Made by a program: the position numbers and the translations under genes. Positions 21,056-32,354 of a stretch of DNA of 64,000 nucleotides are shown piece after piece; the first letter of the stretch is position 1, and each line of letters starts with the position of its first letter. Below the pieces are notes generated by a model. The model did no database searches and was not told the origin of the DNA. It saw nothing but the letters and a program-made list of their open reading frames with translations. The stretch covers positions 9,780,501 through 9,844,500 of the forward strand of contig CAMRHE010000021.1 in the NCBI GenBank assembly GCA_947044405.1, read 5' to 3'. This DNA comes from Leptodactylus fallax. Taxonomy: Eukaryota; Chordata; Amphibia; Anura; Leptodactylidae.

Positions 21056-23431
21056 CAGAGGCGTAGCTAGCGGGGGGGCAGAGGGGGAGGCTGCCCCAGG
21101 CCCAATGAGTCTTTGGGGGCCCACCCCGGGGCCGCCATTAATACATCCTTTATTTCAAACTAGATCGGTGTCTGCTAGTTACAATGCTTCCTGGTGTTTA
21201 ACTGTCTTGTAAACCGCAAGCCAATACAGGCCTGCGGTTTACAAAACGCAGAGACCACAGACCGAAGTCTGCTTCTCAGCACGGGCGGCGCGATGACGTC
21301 ACAACAACGCGCCGCCCGCGCTCAGACACAGACGTCCTGTGCGTGGACAGGGAGGAAGCGGCGTCGGCTCCATTCATCAGCATCGCAGGTGAGTGACTTT
21401 TTTTTTGTGGGTATATTAATAGTAAGGGGTGGATAGGAGGGGGAAATATAACTATAAAGGGAGGACTCATTAGGGGGCATTATGACAATGGGGGGGGTCA
21501 TTTATATAAGGGTTATTAGGGGATATTATGAATACAAGGGGGGAGGTTATTTATATAAGGAGCCATTAGGGGGCATCATTTATATTAGGAGGCATTATGA
21601 ACATAAGGGGGTGGTCATTGATATAAGGGGTCATTAGAGTTGCAGTATTTATGTCAGGGGGAATCAGGGGCATAATAAGAGGGTCAATTAATTTAATTAA
21701 AGTGGCACTTGGGCTTTATTAAGACTAAGGCCTCACGTAGCGGGCTGCAGCAAAAAAAGCACTGCAGGAAAAACCATGGCGGTAACATTGTGGTTTTTCC
21801 CGCAGCGCTTTTCACAGAAGGTCCGCAGAGATTTCCCTTCAATACACCTACTGTATATGGAAACCGCCGGTGTTTCCATAGGTATACTTGACATCCTGCA
21901 ATTTCCAAAATGGTTTTGGAAATTGCAGTGCGTCTGCTGCACATATTTTTCCGCTATGTGTGGATGGGATTTGCTAGAATGCCACGTTTTTTTTTTTCTG
22001 TGGGTTTTCACCACATGGGGCCCCCATCCCGAATTTGCAGTAAAATATGCGCAGCGGAAACGCTGCAATTTCTAAAACAGTCGCAGCATGTCGATTATAC
22101 CTACGGAAACGCCAGCGGTTTCCGTATAGATATAATTGAAGTAGAAAGTCCGCAGAGGAAACCTCTGTGAACTTTCTGTGCAAAGTGCTGCAGGAAAAAC
22201 CGCGAAGCGTCGCCGCCGAGGTTTTTCCCGCAGCTGTTTTTTGCTGCAGGATGCTACATGGGGCCTTAGGCTGTGTTCACACGGTGGAAAATTTTCCACC
22301 CCTGGAGTTTTCACCGCGGTCAGCCGCGATGGGATTCCGATGCCGTGCATCAGCATTCCGTCGCGGCTAATCGCTCCTAATTAAGCCCGGATGAATGGGC
22401 CTAATCAGGAGCGCGGCTCGAGCGGAATCCGTGGCAAGATAGGTCATGTTGGTTTTTTTCCCGCTAGCGGAAAAAAGCCGCTAGAAGAAAAAAAAAAACG
22501 CTACTTACTCCCATTGAAATCAATAGGAGGAGTTTTTTCAGGCGGATTCTGCATCAAAATCCGCTGCCAAAAAATTCCGTGTGAACACAGCCTAAGCCTT
22601 AAGGAGTTTTCCAGCTCCTTTTTATTGATGATCTATCCTCAGAATAAAACATCAATAAGAGATAAGTGATTCCGCACTGATCAGCTGTATGAAGGGGCTA
22701 TGGCGCCTGTTTATATCACACGCTCTCTGTTTATAGTGACCATGTGATGTAATTCCATCCTTGTCACATAGATGTGTATAGGACGAAGCTGTAGTCACAT
22801 GACATGGCGCTATGAAAAGAATGACACTATGTAAACAGAGAAGGTATCATGGCGCTTACACAGGTACCACGGTTCATTCAAACAGCTGATCCTGGCAGTT
22901 CTGGGTATTGGAACCCCAATAATTTTTTTTTCCCCTTTTTTTTTTTTTCCCTTTTCAATTAGGAAACACCTGGGGCATTATTAATAAGGGGCACTATTTA
23001 AAGGGGGTGCACAGGGAAGTTAATTTAAAGATGCACTTGGGGGTATTATTATGGGGGGTTATATTATATATTTTATAATTGGGGTAGCGGCAGGATGGGG
23101 GCTTTGTGTAGGTGAGGAAAATGTGGGTCGGGTGCCTGGAAAAGTAAGGAGCCAAAGATGTCTGTGCTGCAAACTTTACAGAGACTGGAAGAAGTGGTCA
23201 TGGCCGTCCAGATAAAAGAGACGGGGAATGTGAAGGATTGGTCAGAGACGTCACCGGTAAGTAACTAAATGTTACTGCCCTGTATTCAATTGTCTGCAGA
23301 GCCCTGTGTAGAGCTGCTATATACCACTATACGCTCACTGTATACTGATAGTATCGGTATACGAACATGTCCAAGTTGGGGGCCCACTTGGACATGTTCG
23401 CCCCTGTGCTGAACCCCTAGCTACGCCTCTG
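21056..23431. mobile_element. non-autonomous hAT-like element, copy B (2.4 kb)
   Basis: The ends are CAGAGGCGTAGCTAG and CTAGCTACGCCTCTG, perfect complements over 15 bp, flanked by the 8-bp duplication CTAACAGA (21048-21055, 23432-23439). The sequence is collinear with copy A from end to end, including the CpG-rich segment, the AGGGG-rich repeats and the nested TTAA block. Differences are small substitutions and indels, so both copies derive from one recently active non-autonomous master. No transposase frame is present. Confidence 0.9.
21723..22598. mobile_element. composite MITE block nested in hAT copy B
   Basis: TTAA at 21719-21722 and 22599-22602. It has the same two back-to-back inverted-repeat units as 10488-11357, at the same position in the host element. 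Since both hAT copies have it with different genomic flanks, it was already inside the element before these two copies dispersed. No coding capacity. Confidence 0.8.
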
Positions 23432-23577
23432 CTAACAGAGTACGTCTGGAGGAAAAAAAAAGGTATATTCTGTACTTTTGTCACTTTGTGTTTTATGTTA
23501 GGACATATTTTTTCCAGAACTGAGCAGGGTAAGGCCATATTCACATTACAGTGAAAAATGGCCATTGCACGAACATT

Positions 23578-24700
23578 TTTAACTCTTTCCTGATATCCAC
23601 TGTTCTATTAAGGTGGATGTCCGGTGTTTAAATATGCTCAGCTCCTAAGTAGTCACCATAGCCTCCAGGTCTCTGCTGTATACAGCAGAGACCTGGCATC
23701 AATGTCCGCAATCAGTTCCCACACTGATCGCTGGCATTAACTTAGCTAAAACCTTAGTCAAAACTGACTGAGGTGCCATTTTCCCAGACAGGCATGGGCA
23801 CCACCATTTTAGGGTGGCTAGCTGGCCCTGGGAGTGAGATCTGGGGCTGGCAATCCATTACTATGACAACTGGGAGCCAACTGAAGGCTCCCATGCTTGT
23901 CATTTAATGACTTCTATTACAGGATGCTCTAGGTACTGTGATTTTACAATGCACTGTATTAGTGATCAGACCCTCTGGAGTTCAAGACCCATAAGGGGTA
24001 TTAAAAAGTCAGCCCCCCCCCCTTCCCGTTTCCTAGAACACATGTAAAAGTACATAAATAAAGTTAAACACATACACATTAGGTATCTCTGCATCTGAAA
24101 ACAACTGGTCTACAAACTTAAAAAAGTTATATTTCATAAGGTGAAATCTGTAGCAGAAGAAAAAAAAATCAAAAGAGCTGCACCAATGACTTTTTTGCTG
24201 TTTCACCTCTCATAAAAATTTGAACATCACACTTTTCCTAAAATAGTATAAAGTACATTTGGCCCCAAAAAGATGCCTTATGCAACCCTGTGCACAAAAA
24301 AATATTAAAAAGTTACATGCGTGAGAATATGGTGACTCCAGGAAATGTTTTTTTTTTTTTTTGCAAAGTTTTGGATATTTTTAAGGGGTTAAAATTTAAA
24401 ATAATATGTATAAATTTGTTATCCCCAGAATCATACCGACCCATAAAATACATGTAATTTTGCATGCACAGTGAATAACGTAAAAATGAAGCCCGTAGAA
24501 AACTTGCACGAATGCAGTTTTTGTCCAATTCCAGCCCATTCTAAATTTTTTTGCAGCTTCCACTACATTGTACAGAATATTACATGGTACCATTACGAAT
24601 TACAGTTAGTCCCACAAAAATTAAGTGCTCATGTGGCTCTGTGAACAGAAAAAAAAAATAAATTACATTTTTGGAGTATCTGTGTCTATGCACAGGTCTG
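23578..24700. repeat. degenerate copy of the 'ctttcctgacatcc' element (family P)
   Basis: It starts near ACTCTTTCCTGATATCCACTG and contains 'ttaaacacatacacattaggtatct' and 'gaaaacaactggtctacaaa', all shared with copies at 30165-31450, 34690-35420, 36846-37654 and 37812-38370. The right boundary is uncertain. Non-coding. Only the 36846 copy has clean ends. Confidence 0.55.
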
Positions 24701-25216
24701 CGTTTTTTTCTTTTGACAGACTGCTTTTGATTGACTCTGACCGCTTTTGATTAACGCTATGTGATTAGACTTATAAGCATTCATGGGTTTTAAAGAGGCT
24801 TTGTGACAGCCATTTGAAAAACTGCCATCACATGGGCAGTATTTACTGTCATGTGAATAAGCCCTTTCAACGGACTGGCACAGACATTTTTTCACAGACC
24901 TGATGTCTGTGGAAAACGGCTGTGTATGTCCGTGCAAGTGCATGGATGGCCCTTATTCATATGGAAGTGAATAATGCCCATGCGATGGACATTTTTGAAC
25001 CCATGATTTTCAATGGCTCACATGCCACTATCTATGTCCGTTTTCATGGACAAAGATAGTGCATGTCACTTCTTTTGATGGCTGTTAAAAACAGACCATC
25101 AAAAAAACAGATATGTGAATAGATTAATGTGTTGGCAAACTGTGGCGTTTGCGCCACTTTGGGCCCTGGCCTTAGGGTATACATACATAGGAATTTGGTG
25201 CTGATTTAGAGGATTT
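24701..25216. repeat. MITE-like repeat that is an unoccupied paralogue of the 36.8 kb site
   Basis: 'gcattcatgggttttaaag' at 24778-24796 followed by 'gtgacagccattt' and 'ctgtcatgtgaataagccc' matches the two flanks of the family P insertion at 36846-37654, but here nothing is inserted at the TTAA. The unit contains 'gtccgttttcatggaca'-type arms to about 25130. Non-coding. Confidence 0.5.
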
Positions 25217-26021
25217 CAGGACATTACGGGGCCCGGTGGGCCCCGATGCTTTTTTTTTTTTTTTTTTTTTGATAGGTCGTTACCTGCTGGAGTAACCCCA
25301 GCAGGTAACGGGCTCTATATACTTACCGATCCCCGGGGTCCTGCTCATGGCCGCCTGTGCTTCCCATTCTGTGGGGGCGGCTGTGAGCAGGATTGGGGAT
25401 TGGTAGGTAAGGCCGTGTGCCGAACCCCTCAATCACTGCTATCATTATACTCGGAGGTCTTTTCAGAACCCTGCGTATAATAATCGGAGGGCCAGGGGAG
25501 GTGAGGGAACATAAAAAACAATGTACTTACCTCTCCTACGCTCCGGCAGGCTTCGGGCCTGTTTGGTGATCTCCCAGACGTCAGGCGACGACATTATGCG
25601 TCGCGACGGCGGCTCGGCTCACGTGAGATCTGGTCCAACATTGAAGATGGCCAAAGTAGCAAGCAGTGGACCGGAGCGAGGAACAGGTAAGCAACATTGT
25701 TTTTTATGTTTGTTTCCTCCCCTGGGTCACCAATCATTATACTCTGGGGTCTGAAAAGACCCCATAGTATAATAATTGTTCATGGGTGGTCCACAATGGG
25801 GTATAATACTGTGTGCAGGGGCCACTATGGGGCATAATAGTGTGTGCAGGAGCCACTATGGTGCATAATACTGTGTGCAGGGACCACTATGGTGCATAAT
25901 AGTGTGTGCAGGAATGCAGTTTGTGCAAGGGGGGGCGGTTGGAGGAGGCGATCCGGGGGGGATTGGGAGCGGCAGTTCAAATGTTTGCCTTGGGGCCCAG
26001 CCATTCTTAGTTAAGCCACTG
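25217..26021. mobile_element. truncated hAT-like element with short minisatellite (copy D)
   Basis: The right end (complement CAGTGGCTTAACTAAGAATGG, then GCTGGGCCCC) matches the left end of the intact element at 50194-51317 in inverse orientation. Shared internal parts are 'cattacggggcccgg', two ATTATACT...AGTATAAT hairpins (25443-25484, 25736-25776), a CpG-rich segment with 'cattatgcgtcgcgac', and about four 31-bp units (25795-25915). An extra poly-T and a CTGCTGG/CCAGCAG hairpin near 25240-25310 are shared with 31469-33325. The left end lacks a matching terminal repeat and the 8-bp flank is unpaired, so it is truncated. Confidence 0.65.
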
Positions 26022-26317
26022 CCTACAGGAAAACAAAAATCTGCAGATTGCTGGACAAAAGTCAGTGTAATCCTGGGTTTACCTCTCACTGTCCCTCCTG
26101 GAGCTCTTATCACTTAAGATTGCTCATCAGCAACTGCCACTGGCGCTTTATAGCTCCACCCTTTAATGCTTCCGCCCTTTCTCAGTTGTTCCATTAACAT
26201 AGAGAATGCACACAGAGCGGGCAGACACAGTAAGGTTTTGGGAACACAATCCATGTCATCACAGAGAGCAGGCACACAAGGTGTATTTATAAATTATATC
26301 AGGCATATCCTCTTACA
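26022..26317 (-). mobile_element. LTR-like segment adjoining the gag relic
   Basis: On the minus strand the segment starts TGTAAGAGGATATGCC directly after a purine tract (CCAGGGGGGAAG, plus 26318-26329), the arrangement of a polypurine tract and 3' LTR. 'atttataaatta' supplies a TATA-like motif. A second alignable copy is at 29509-29801 and ends at the same TG. Its outer end abuts hAT copy D, so the LTR terminus and target duplication are not visible. Confidence 0.5.
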
Positions 26318-26329
26318 CTTCCCCCCTGG

Positions 26330-27270
26330 TTTGTTGAGTTCAGCCCTCTGCACTCAGAATTGGTGTTCAAGAACCAGCCTAAATTTTGAAAAAGTTGGTA
26401 ATAGCCGGTGGGATAGCCAGTTTATACTCCTGTTGAAGCAGCTTCATTTGCTGCTTCACATCACAACAAATGTTTTTTGTTTTTTCTGGAAAACTTTCTG
26501 TGGTCTGAGATGCCACTGGTACAAATGCTACTCCTTTTTGTTTTGACCTCTATACACCTGGCATTTGTTGCTGCTCCTGTTTCTTTGCTACCATTTGACA
26601 TCACACATGGCACTTTTGGGAGTAAGGAGAAAACCTACATTCTGGCACAAACACACTACCAGGAGCCAATGCCAATCTCCAATAATTGACTAGCAGTTAA
26701 AAAAATCATGGTTGATGCTGAATACAGGCTGTCCTGGCTACACAGCACTCTCAAGCAAAGTGTCCACAATGATTGCATTTCCAGCATTGCTAGGAACTAG
26801 TCTTCTAGTTCCTTTCACTTCTGGTTCCTGACAGGCTAGGATGATGACTTGCCAACCAATTTGTCCTCAATGACTCCATAACACCTTTGATAAAATCCCT
26901 TAGGGTGGATCCAATTCAGGTAAAATATGGCAAGCATTATTTTGACTGTTTACCCCCTGGATGAAAACATAAATGTTATTTTCTTCTTCCCTTTGCATCT
27001 CCAATGCTTCCTCTACAATGCACATTAGTGTAGCTGATGGTACTACCCTTATGTAGCCACTAAATGTCTGTTTGATGGACTGGTTTTGAAGCCCAGCTAA
27101 AAAAAAAAGATCCCAAGGCAACGTGTCTGGCTGTGGTACCCATAACCCGTTGGGTTATCATAACCCATTGGGTTTTTCTGTGCTAGTCTCTTCTACATAC
27201 TCTGTAAACCAACGAGGAACTGCTGAAGACTCTCCCCCACCTTTTGAGCTTTAGTATAAAACTTTTTGCC
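26330..27270 (-). pseudogene. decayed retroelement gag region
   Basis: At 26745-26786 the minus strand reads C-W-K-C-N-H-C-G-H-F-A-stop-E-C, a CX2CX4HX4C nucleocapsid zinc knuckle with one internal nonsense codon. A 73-residue open frame (26900-27121) upstream and pieces such as GESLQQFL near 27215 resemble capsid-domain sequence. The region is flanked on its 3' side by a polypurine tract and LTR-like sequence. No protease or reverse transcriptase was found, so this is an old internally deleted LTR retroelement. Gypsy versus endogenous retrovirus is unresolved. Confidence 0.5.
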
Positions 27271-27737
27271 CAGGTATATTGCAGTGGTCATTGCTGTCCA
27301 TATAAGAATTATATGGGTATGGCTGTTTCAAGTTTCCATTTTTGTGTCCAGATCAGATCCTGCCACTTGTGCCAGATTTATGAATATGGAATGGACACAT
27401 AAATTGCTTCAACTCTTTTTTAATTTGATGCTTATACACACTTTCAGGCACCTAACTTGAAGTTGGGATATACAATTGAATTAAGGGAACCCAACTTCAA
27501 CTTGCAGAAGTCCAATCTGTACAGTATGTATATACTGCTTTCCAAGTTATTATGAAAATTGGATTTAATGTCGTAAAGATTTGATTTATTTTTTTCAGTT
27601 AAATGCATGGATTGCTATTGTATGTCAGGGCTCTTTGGATCACTGAAATCAATCTCAAAGACCTATGATAATTAGTTTGCCAGGTGAGCCCAATTAAAGG
27701 AAACCTACTTAAACCACATTGTTAAGCAAGACACAGT

Positions 27738-28398
27738 TGTTAGGATTCAGATGCAAGGTAAGAAATGTACAAGTCCATAGGAATGCAGCAGCATCAAGGG
27801 GCTGACAACTGCGAGCAGTAGAAAATGCTACTTAAAGGCAAAACACTACTGCGAGCCAAGACCGGCCTAAGACGCCTTCGCCAGAGCTCCTCACAAGAAG
27901 AGGTGGCCTTTTGCTGAATCTGAAGACCGGAATTGTCACCAAAGAGAAACTGTTTCACAAATAAATGCACTGCAGCAGAAGCCTACACCAAAACCGCACA
28001 CTACTCACAGAGACAGAGAAAACAGAATGGTCGTCAATCAAGGGTCAGCAACTGAGGAGGGTAACACAGATCCAAATCATGAGACGAAGGCAAATCCGGG
28101 AAACAAAGCCAATAGTCGGAACCAATCAGGAATGCCAGGACAAAATCGAAAAACAAGAGGAATCCAAGAACACAGCCACAGGTCAGGTATAGGAGAAGTC
28201 AAATCACAGTCAGGCACTTAGCAGAAGTTAGGAAACTGATTAGCCAGCAAAGCTGAGTGAAGAGGGAGGGATTTATATAGGCCTGGTCAGTAAGCTTCCC
28301 TATGTTGTCATGGCAACCTTAAAGCAACAACTACCAATCCTTCTTTATGTAGACCCAGCAACTTTAAAGCAGCAACAACAGATGAAACATCCCTGACA
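27738..28398 (-). mobile_element. solo LTR nested in the Tc1-like element (family LTR-b)
   Basis: The plus-strand ends are TGTTAGGATT and CATCCCTGACA (TG...CA). Flanks are ACAGT (27733-27737) and ACAGG (28399-28403), a 5-bp duplication with one change. The minus strand has a good promoter, CCTATATAAATCCC (about 28269-28282), so the LTR reads on the minus strand. It lies just upstream of the transposase start but points the other way. No internal retroelement sequence remains. Confidence 0.78.
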
Positions 28399-28414
28399 AC
28401 AGGTTTCAAGTAAT

Positions 28415-29076
28415 ATGGAAAAGAAAAAGGATTTCTCTGCTTCCGAAAAAACATCAAATAGTGCAATGTCTTGGACAAAGTATGAAAACATTAGATATTT
28501 CACGAAAACATAAGCACGATCATCGTACTGTGAAGAGATTTGTGGCTGATTCAGAACATAGATGGGTTTATGGCGATAAAGGTATACTCAGGAAGATTTC
28601 TGCCATGCAACCCTGGATGGTCCAGATGGATGGCATAGAGGATGGTTGATGGATGGCCACCATGTCTCAACAAAACTGCAATGTCAGTAAGGAGGTGGTG
28701 GACTCATGTTTTGGGGAACATGGTGAGAGAGCTGGTAGGCCTCTTTAGGGTCCCTGTAGGTGTGAAAAATTAAAATGCAAAGTATATAGAGATTCTGACT
28801 GACTACTTCCATGGTACAAAAAGAAGAACCGTGCCTACCATTGCAAAATCATCTCATGCAGCAAAGAATACCTCTGAGTTATTGCCTGCTATTGACATAA
28901 AAGGAGCGAAGTGCATGGTGTGGCCACCATCCTCCCCTGACCAAAACCCTATTGAGAACCTTTGGAGTATCCTCAAGCAAAAGATCTATGAGGGTGGGAG
29001 GCAGTTCACCTCAAAACAGCAGCTTTGGGAGACTATTCTGACATCCTGCAAAGAAATTCTAGCAGAAACTATTTAA
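28415..29076 (+). pseudogene. Tc1/mariner-like transposase relic
   Basis: The start ATGGAAAAGAAAAAGG lies at 28415. Recognisable pieces are HDHRTVKRFV (28461-28649 frame, DNA-binding linker region) and SPDQNPIENLWSILKQKI (28831-29076 frame), the site of the last catalytic acidic residue, then the C-terminal EILAE segment. The central catalytic part between about 28640 and 28830 is largely missing and frames shift repeatedly. Non-functional. Confidence 0.8.
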
Positions 29077-29508
29077 AAACTTTCAAACTTCAATGGATGC
29101 AAGAATATTGAAAGTGGTATTAAAGAAGGGGTCTTATGGTAACATATAACTTGACCTGTTAAGATGTTTTTGATTGAAATAGCTTTTGATTTCAGTAAAT
29201 GTGACCTCTTAATGCTGCAAATGACAATTTTCAGTTCTCTACAATCAATAAAATGTTTAGAAACTCTGTTGTGCATAATAATTTGTAACAGTGGATTTTG
29301 ATTTTTTTATTTGTGAAAAATTAAATGTTCTCAATGGGAGTTTTGTCCAATAAAATTAGATTTATACTCTAACAGTTGAAGATTTTAACATTATACTGAC
29401 TGTCATTTCATCTGTCATTCATTTTTAGGAAAATCAGAGAAAAATATAATTTGCATATTAATTTGGAACGCACTGTATTTACTGTGAGCATGCATCCAAG
29501 TATTCCCT

Positions 29509-29801
29509 TGCACTATAGGGAGAAGAAAATCTACAGATTGCTGAACAAAAGTCAATATAATCTTGGGTTAACCTCTCAATGCTCCTATCACTCAAGACTG
29601 CTCCTCACCAACTGCCACAGACGCTTTATAGCTCTGCCATCTAACTCCTTAACTTCAACCTTTTTTCAATTGTTTCATTAACATAGGGAATGCACACAGA
29701 GGGGACAGACACAATAACATATGTGGATCACAATTCATGTCACCACAGATAGCAGGCACACAAGGGGCATTTATAAATGATATAGGGCATATACTCTTAC
29801 A
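29509..29801 (-). mobile_element. second LTR-like segment, pair of 26022-26317
   Basis: Shares 'cagattgctg', 'gctttatagctc', 'attaacatag..aatgcacacagag' and 'atttataaat' in the same order as 26022-26317 and ends at the same TCTTACA. If both are LTRs of one minus-strand element, this is the 5' LTR, the Tc1-like transposon inserted into its leader, and gag plus 3' LTR lie to the left. A solo LTR of the same family is the alternative. Confidence 0.45.
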
Positions 29802-30164
29802 TGCCTCCCATTGTATGCATAAGATCATCCAAGAAGGATGCTGAAAAAAATGCCCTGCTTGATCTTTCCACAGATTCTGCAGCTAATCAGCCCTATTCAT
29901 CTGGGGCTGATCTGCAAGTGAAAGCCACGATGGAAAGCCGGAGTGCTGGAAAATGAAGTGGAATCTGAGGCGGTAATCTGCCTCAATTCTTCTTCACTTT
30001 CCACCATTTGAACAGGCCCTATTAATATGCAGGTGAAAAAAAACAGTGGAGGATAGATCCAGCTATATTTAAATATGTTTAAACATTATGCTTCTGGATT
30101 CATCATTTTTATTTTTTTTTTTTTTTTAAAGAAAAATAAAATAGATAGTAAATTCAAATAATTA

Positions 30165-31450
30165 ATCAACCCTTTCTTGACATTTGCCGTACTATTATGG
30201 TGGATTTTAAGTCTTTAAAAATGGTAGCTGATGATTGGAGATGGAATCAGTGCTCGTATTAACCCTGTTAATGCCTCGGTCAAACCTGATCAAGGCACTA
30301 TTTTACCAGTGGTGCATATGTGTTGCCATTTTGGCTAGGATTGCCTTACCCCGTGATGAAATCCAAATGGCAATCCGCTGCCTAGACAGCAAGAGCCTAT
30401 TGAATGCTCACAGGCCTGGCTTCAATAGAGTTCTATTACAGGCTGCACTTGAACGCTTGTAAGGGAATCGCTAGAGGAGTGATTACCCTACTGGAGAACA
30501 AGACAGTGAGCCCTAAAGCTGAAACCCCCCCACTGGCCTTACCTCTTGCCTGACTGTCCTAGGTGACAGCCGACAACCCTACACTGAATAAGTGACAACA
30601 CAGAACGCAGACAGAACAAACGACAAAAAGGGAGGTCAGCAAGCCAAGGGTTCGGTAACAGACGAGCAATGCAGTATAGAATCTAAATCCAAGAGAATAG
30701 TCAAAAGTCAAGGCCAGAGGTCAGGAATAGGAATACAGGAAACAAAACAGCAAGGAGTAATAGCCAGAACACACAAAGCAATAACCAGCGCCAATGTGAA
30801 TGTGAGCAAAGAATAAATAGGAAGAAAGAACTCGCCCCAGACTTGATAGGAGGAAAGGCTGTCAATCACACAGGCAAGGCCAAAATTAACTATTAGTGGA
30901 GCAGAGAAAAACCAAGGTGAAGTAGACGGGTGTGGCAGAAAATCAATTACATAGTCTAGGACAGTGTTCAGACTGAGCAACAAGAATCTTAAACAAGGAA
31001 TCAAAGTTAGCACGCCTCCTGCGCCGCCGCGTGTGGGCGGAGGGTGGTGCAGAGACCTGAACAGGCAGAGACATTACAACGCTATATATTTTACAATCAA
31101 ATCCAATGTATTACCATTCAGAATGGGGCGAAATTAGAGAAAAACTGTGTTTGAGCCACTTTCTTATGGGTTTTGTGTTTACAGCGTTCACTGTCCAGTC
31201 AAAATTACACTTTACCTATATTCTGTGGCCAGCAGGATTAAAATGATACCAAATTTATATAGTTTTTATTATGTTGTAATGCCTTAATAAATGCCTAAAT
31301 TTCACCATATTCTGACATCATAACATTTTTATATTTCTGTATATGAAGCTGCATAAGGAGTCTTTTTTGAGGGACCAGATGTACTTTTTATTTATACCAT
31401 TTTGGTGAATGATGTTTTGATTGCTTTTAGTATTAGTTATCAGTTTCCCT
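30165..31450. repeat. family P repeat split by a solo LTR
   Basis: It opens with AACCCTTTCTTGACATTTGCC and 'actattatggtggat', as in 37812 and 36846. The body resumes after the LTR with 'attttacaatcaaatccaatgtatta', which matches 'attttacaat.cattg' at 23942 and 37988. Non-coding; the right end is not defined. Confidence 0.5.
30458..31078 (-). mobile_element. solo LTR with 5-bp target duplication (family LTR-a, second copy)
   Basis: Plus-strand ends are TGTAAGGGAATC and GAGACATTACA; ACGCT lies immediately outside both (30453-30457, 31079-31083). The sequence is the inverse complement of the LTR at 17354-18002, with matching segments through 'ctgtcaatcaca', 'ccccagacttgatagg' and the CpG-rich end. 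No internal region. The open frame on the minus strand at 30708-31013 is an LTR reading. Confidence 0.85.
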
Positions 31451-31565
31451 GGGTTCAAGACTCCTACGCAGGGGCGCACCGCTAATGAGGTGAAGTGAGG
31501 TGGCCGCCTCAGGCGGACTATCCGTCACTGTCTGGGGGGCGGCATTTTTTACATTCTATTTACCG

Positions 31566-31648
31566 TAAACCAGCCCAGGACAGGCCGCTTAAAAAAAAAA
31601 AAAAAAAAAAAAAAAAGAAGCCGAGTGGGGGCCTGTCCTGGGCTGGTT
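31566..31648. repeat. inverted repeat with a poly-A loop
   Basis: AAACCAGCCCAGGACAGGCC is followed by an A-run of about 26 and then the exact complement GGCCTGTCCTGGGCTGGTTT. The perfect stem is about 20 bp. The origin is unknown; it could be a fold-back end of a further MITE in copy E. Confidence 0.7.
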
Positions 31649-31774
31649 TACGAGACGTACGCATCACAGCGCAGGCGGTGATACAATGGCGTCATCGCGA
31701 CTCCTACGCTGAGACGCGGACGCAGGTGAAGAAGTGACATCGGCAGCTCCATCATGGGATTGCAGGTGAGTATA

Positions 31775-31778
<4 letters not shown>

Positions 31779-31826
<48 letters not shown>

Positions 31827-31832
31827 TAAATA
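31779..31832. repeat. (TA)n microsatellite
   Basis: Uninterrupted alternating TA for about 50 bases, ending AAATATAAATA. It sits inside hAT-like copy E. Length is likely polymorphic. Confidence 0.85.
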
Positions 31833-32354
31833 GGCCATCCTGCTGGAGTATCCCCAGCAGGTAACGGCCTATTTATTTACCGATCCCCGCTCCTGCTGTG
31901 GCCGCCTCTGCTTCCCCTTCTGCTATCGGATGCATAAGGGGAAGTGGATGCCACTGTGAGCAGCCGCGGGCATCGGGAAGTGAGGCCACGGGCCTCAAAT
32001 ACTACAATTATTATATTCCGGGGTATTTTCAGACCCCGGAGTATAATAATCAGAGACCCAGGGGAGGTTAGGGAACAGAAAAACCAATGTTACTCACCTC
32101 TCCAGCGATCCGATGTTACTCCCTGCAGGCTGTGGCATTCTTTGGTGACGTCCCAGTCGTCACTTGAGCCATGCTGACGTCATTATGTTGCGATGCCGGT
32201 CTGTGCGACATTGAAGAGGGCCAAAAGCAGGGAGTGCACTGGAGCCCAGGTAAGTAACAGTGTATTTTATGTTTGTCACCACCTGGGTCTCCGATCATTA
32301 TACTCTGGGGTCTTTTAGACCCCAAAGTATAATAATAGTTCATGGGTGGATTAC

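Larger units (their letters stand above)
27522..29475 (+). mobile_element. Tc1-like transposon interrupted by a solo LTR (family Tc1-c)
   Basis: TA flanks both ends (27520-27521, 29476-29477). The right end, complemented, is CAGTGCGTTCCAAATTAATA; the left end matches it after a small insertion of about 12 bp (CAGTATGTATATACTGC TTTCCAAG). Between the left leader and the transposase start lies a 661-bp LTR (27738-28398). Without it the element would be about 1.3 kb. The transposase is broken and partly deleted. Confidence 0.75.

Noticed and set aside
26166..26546. 126-residue plus-strand frame with hydrophobic stretches as a small secreted protein
   Set aside because: It spans the LTR-like segment and lies antisense to the gag relic; no independent support.
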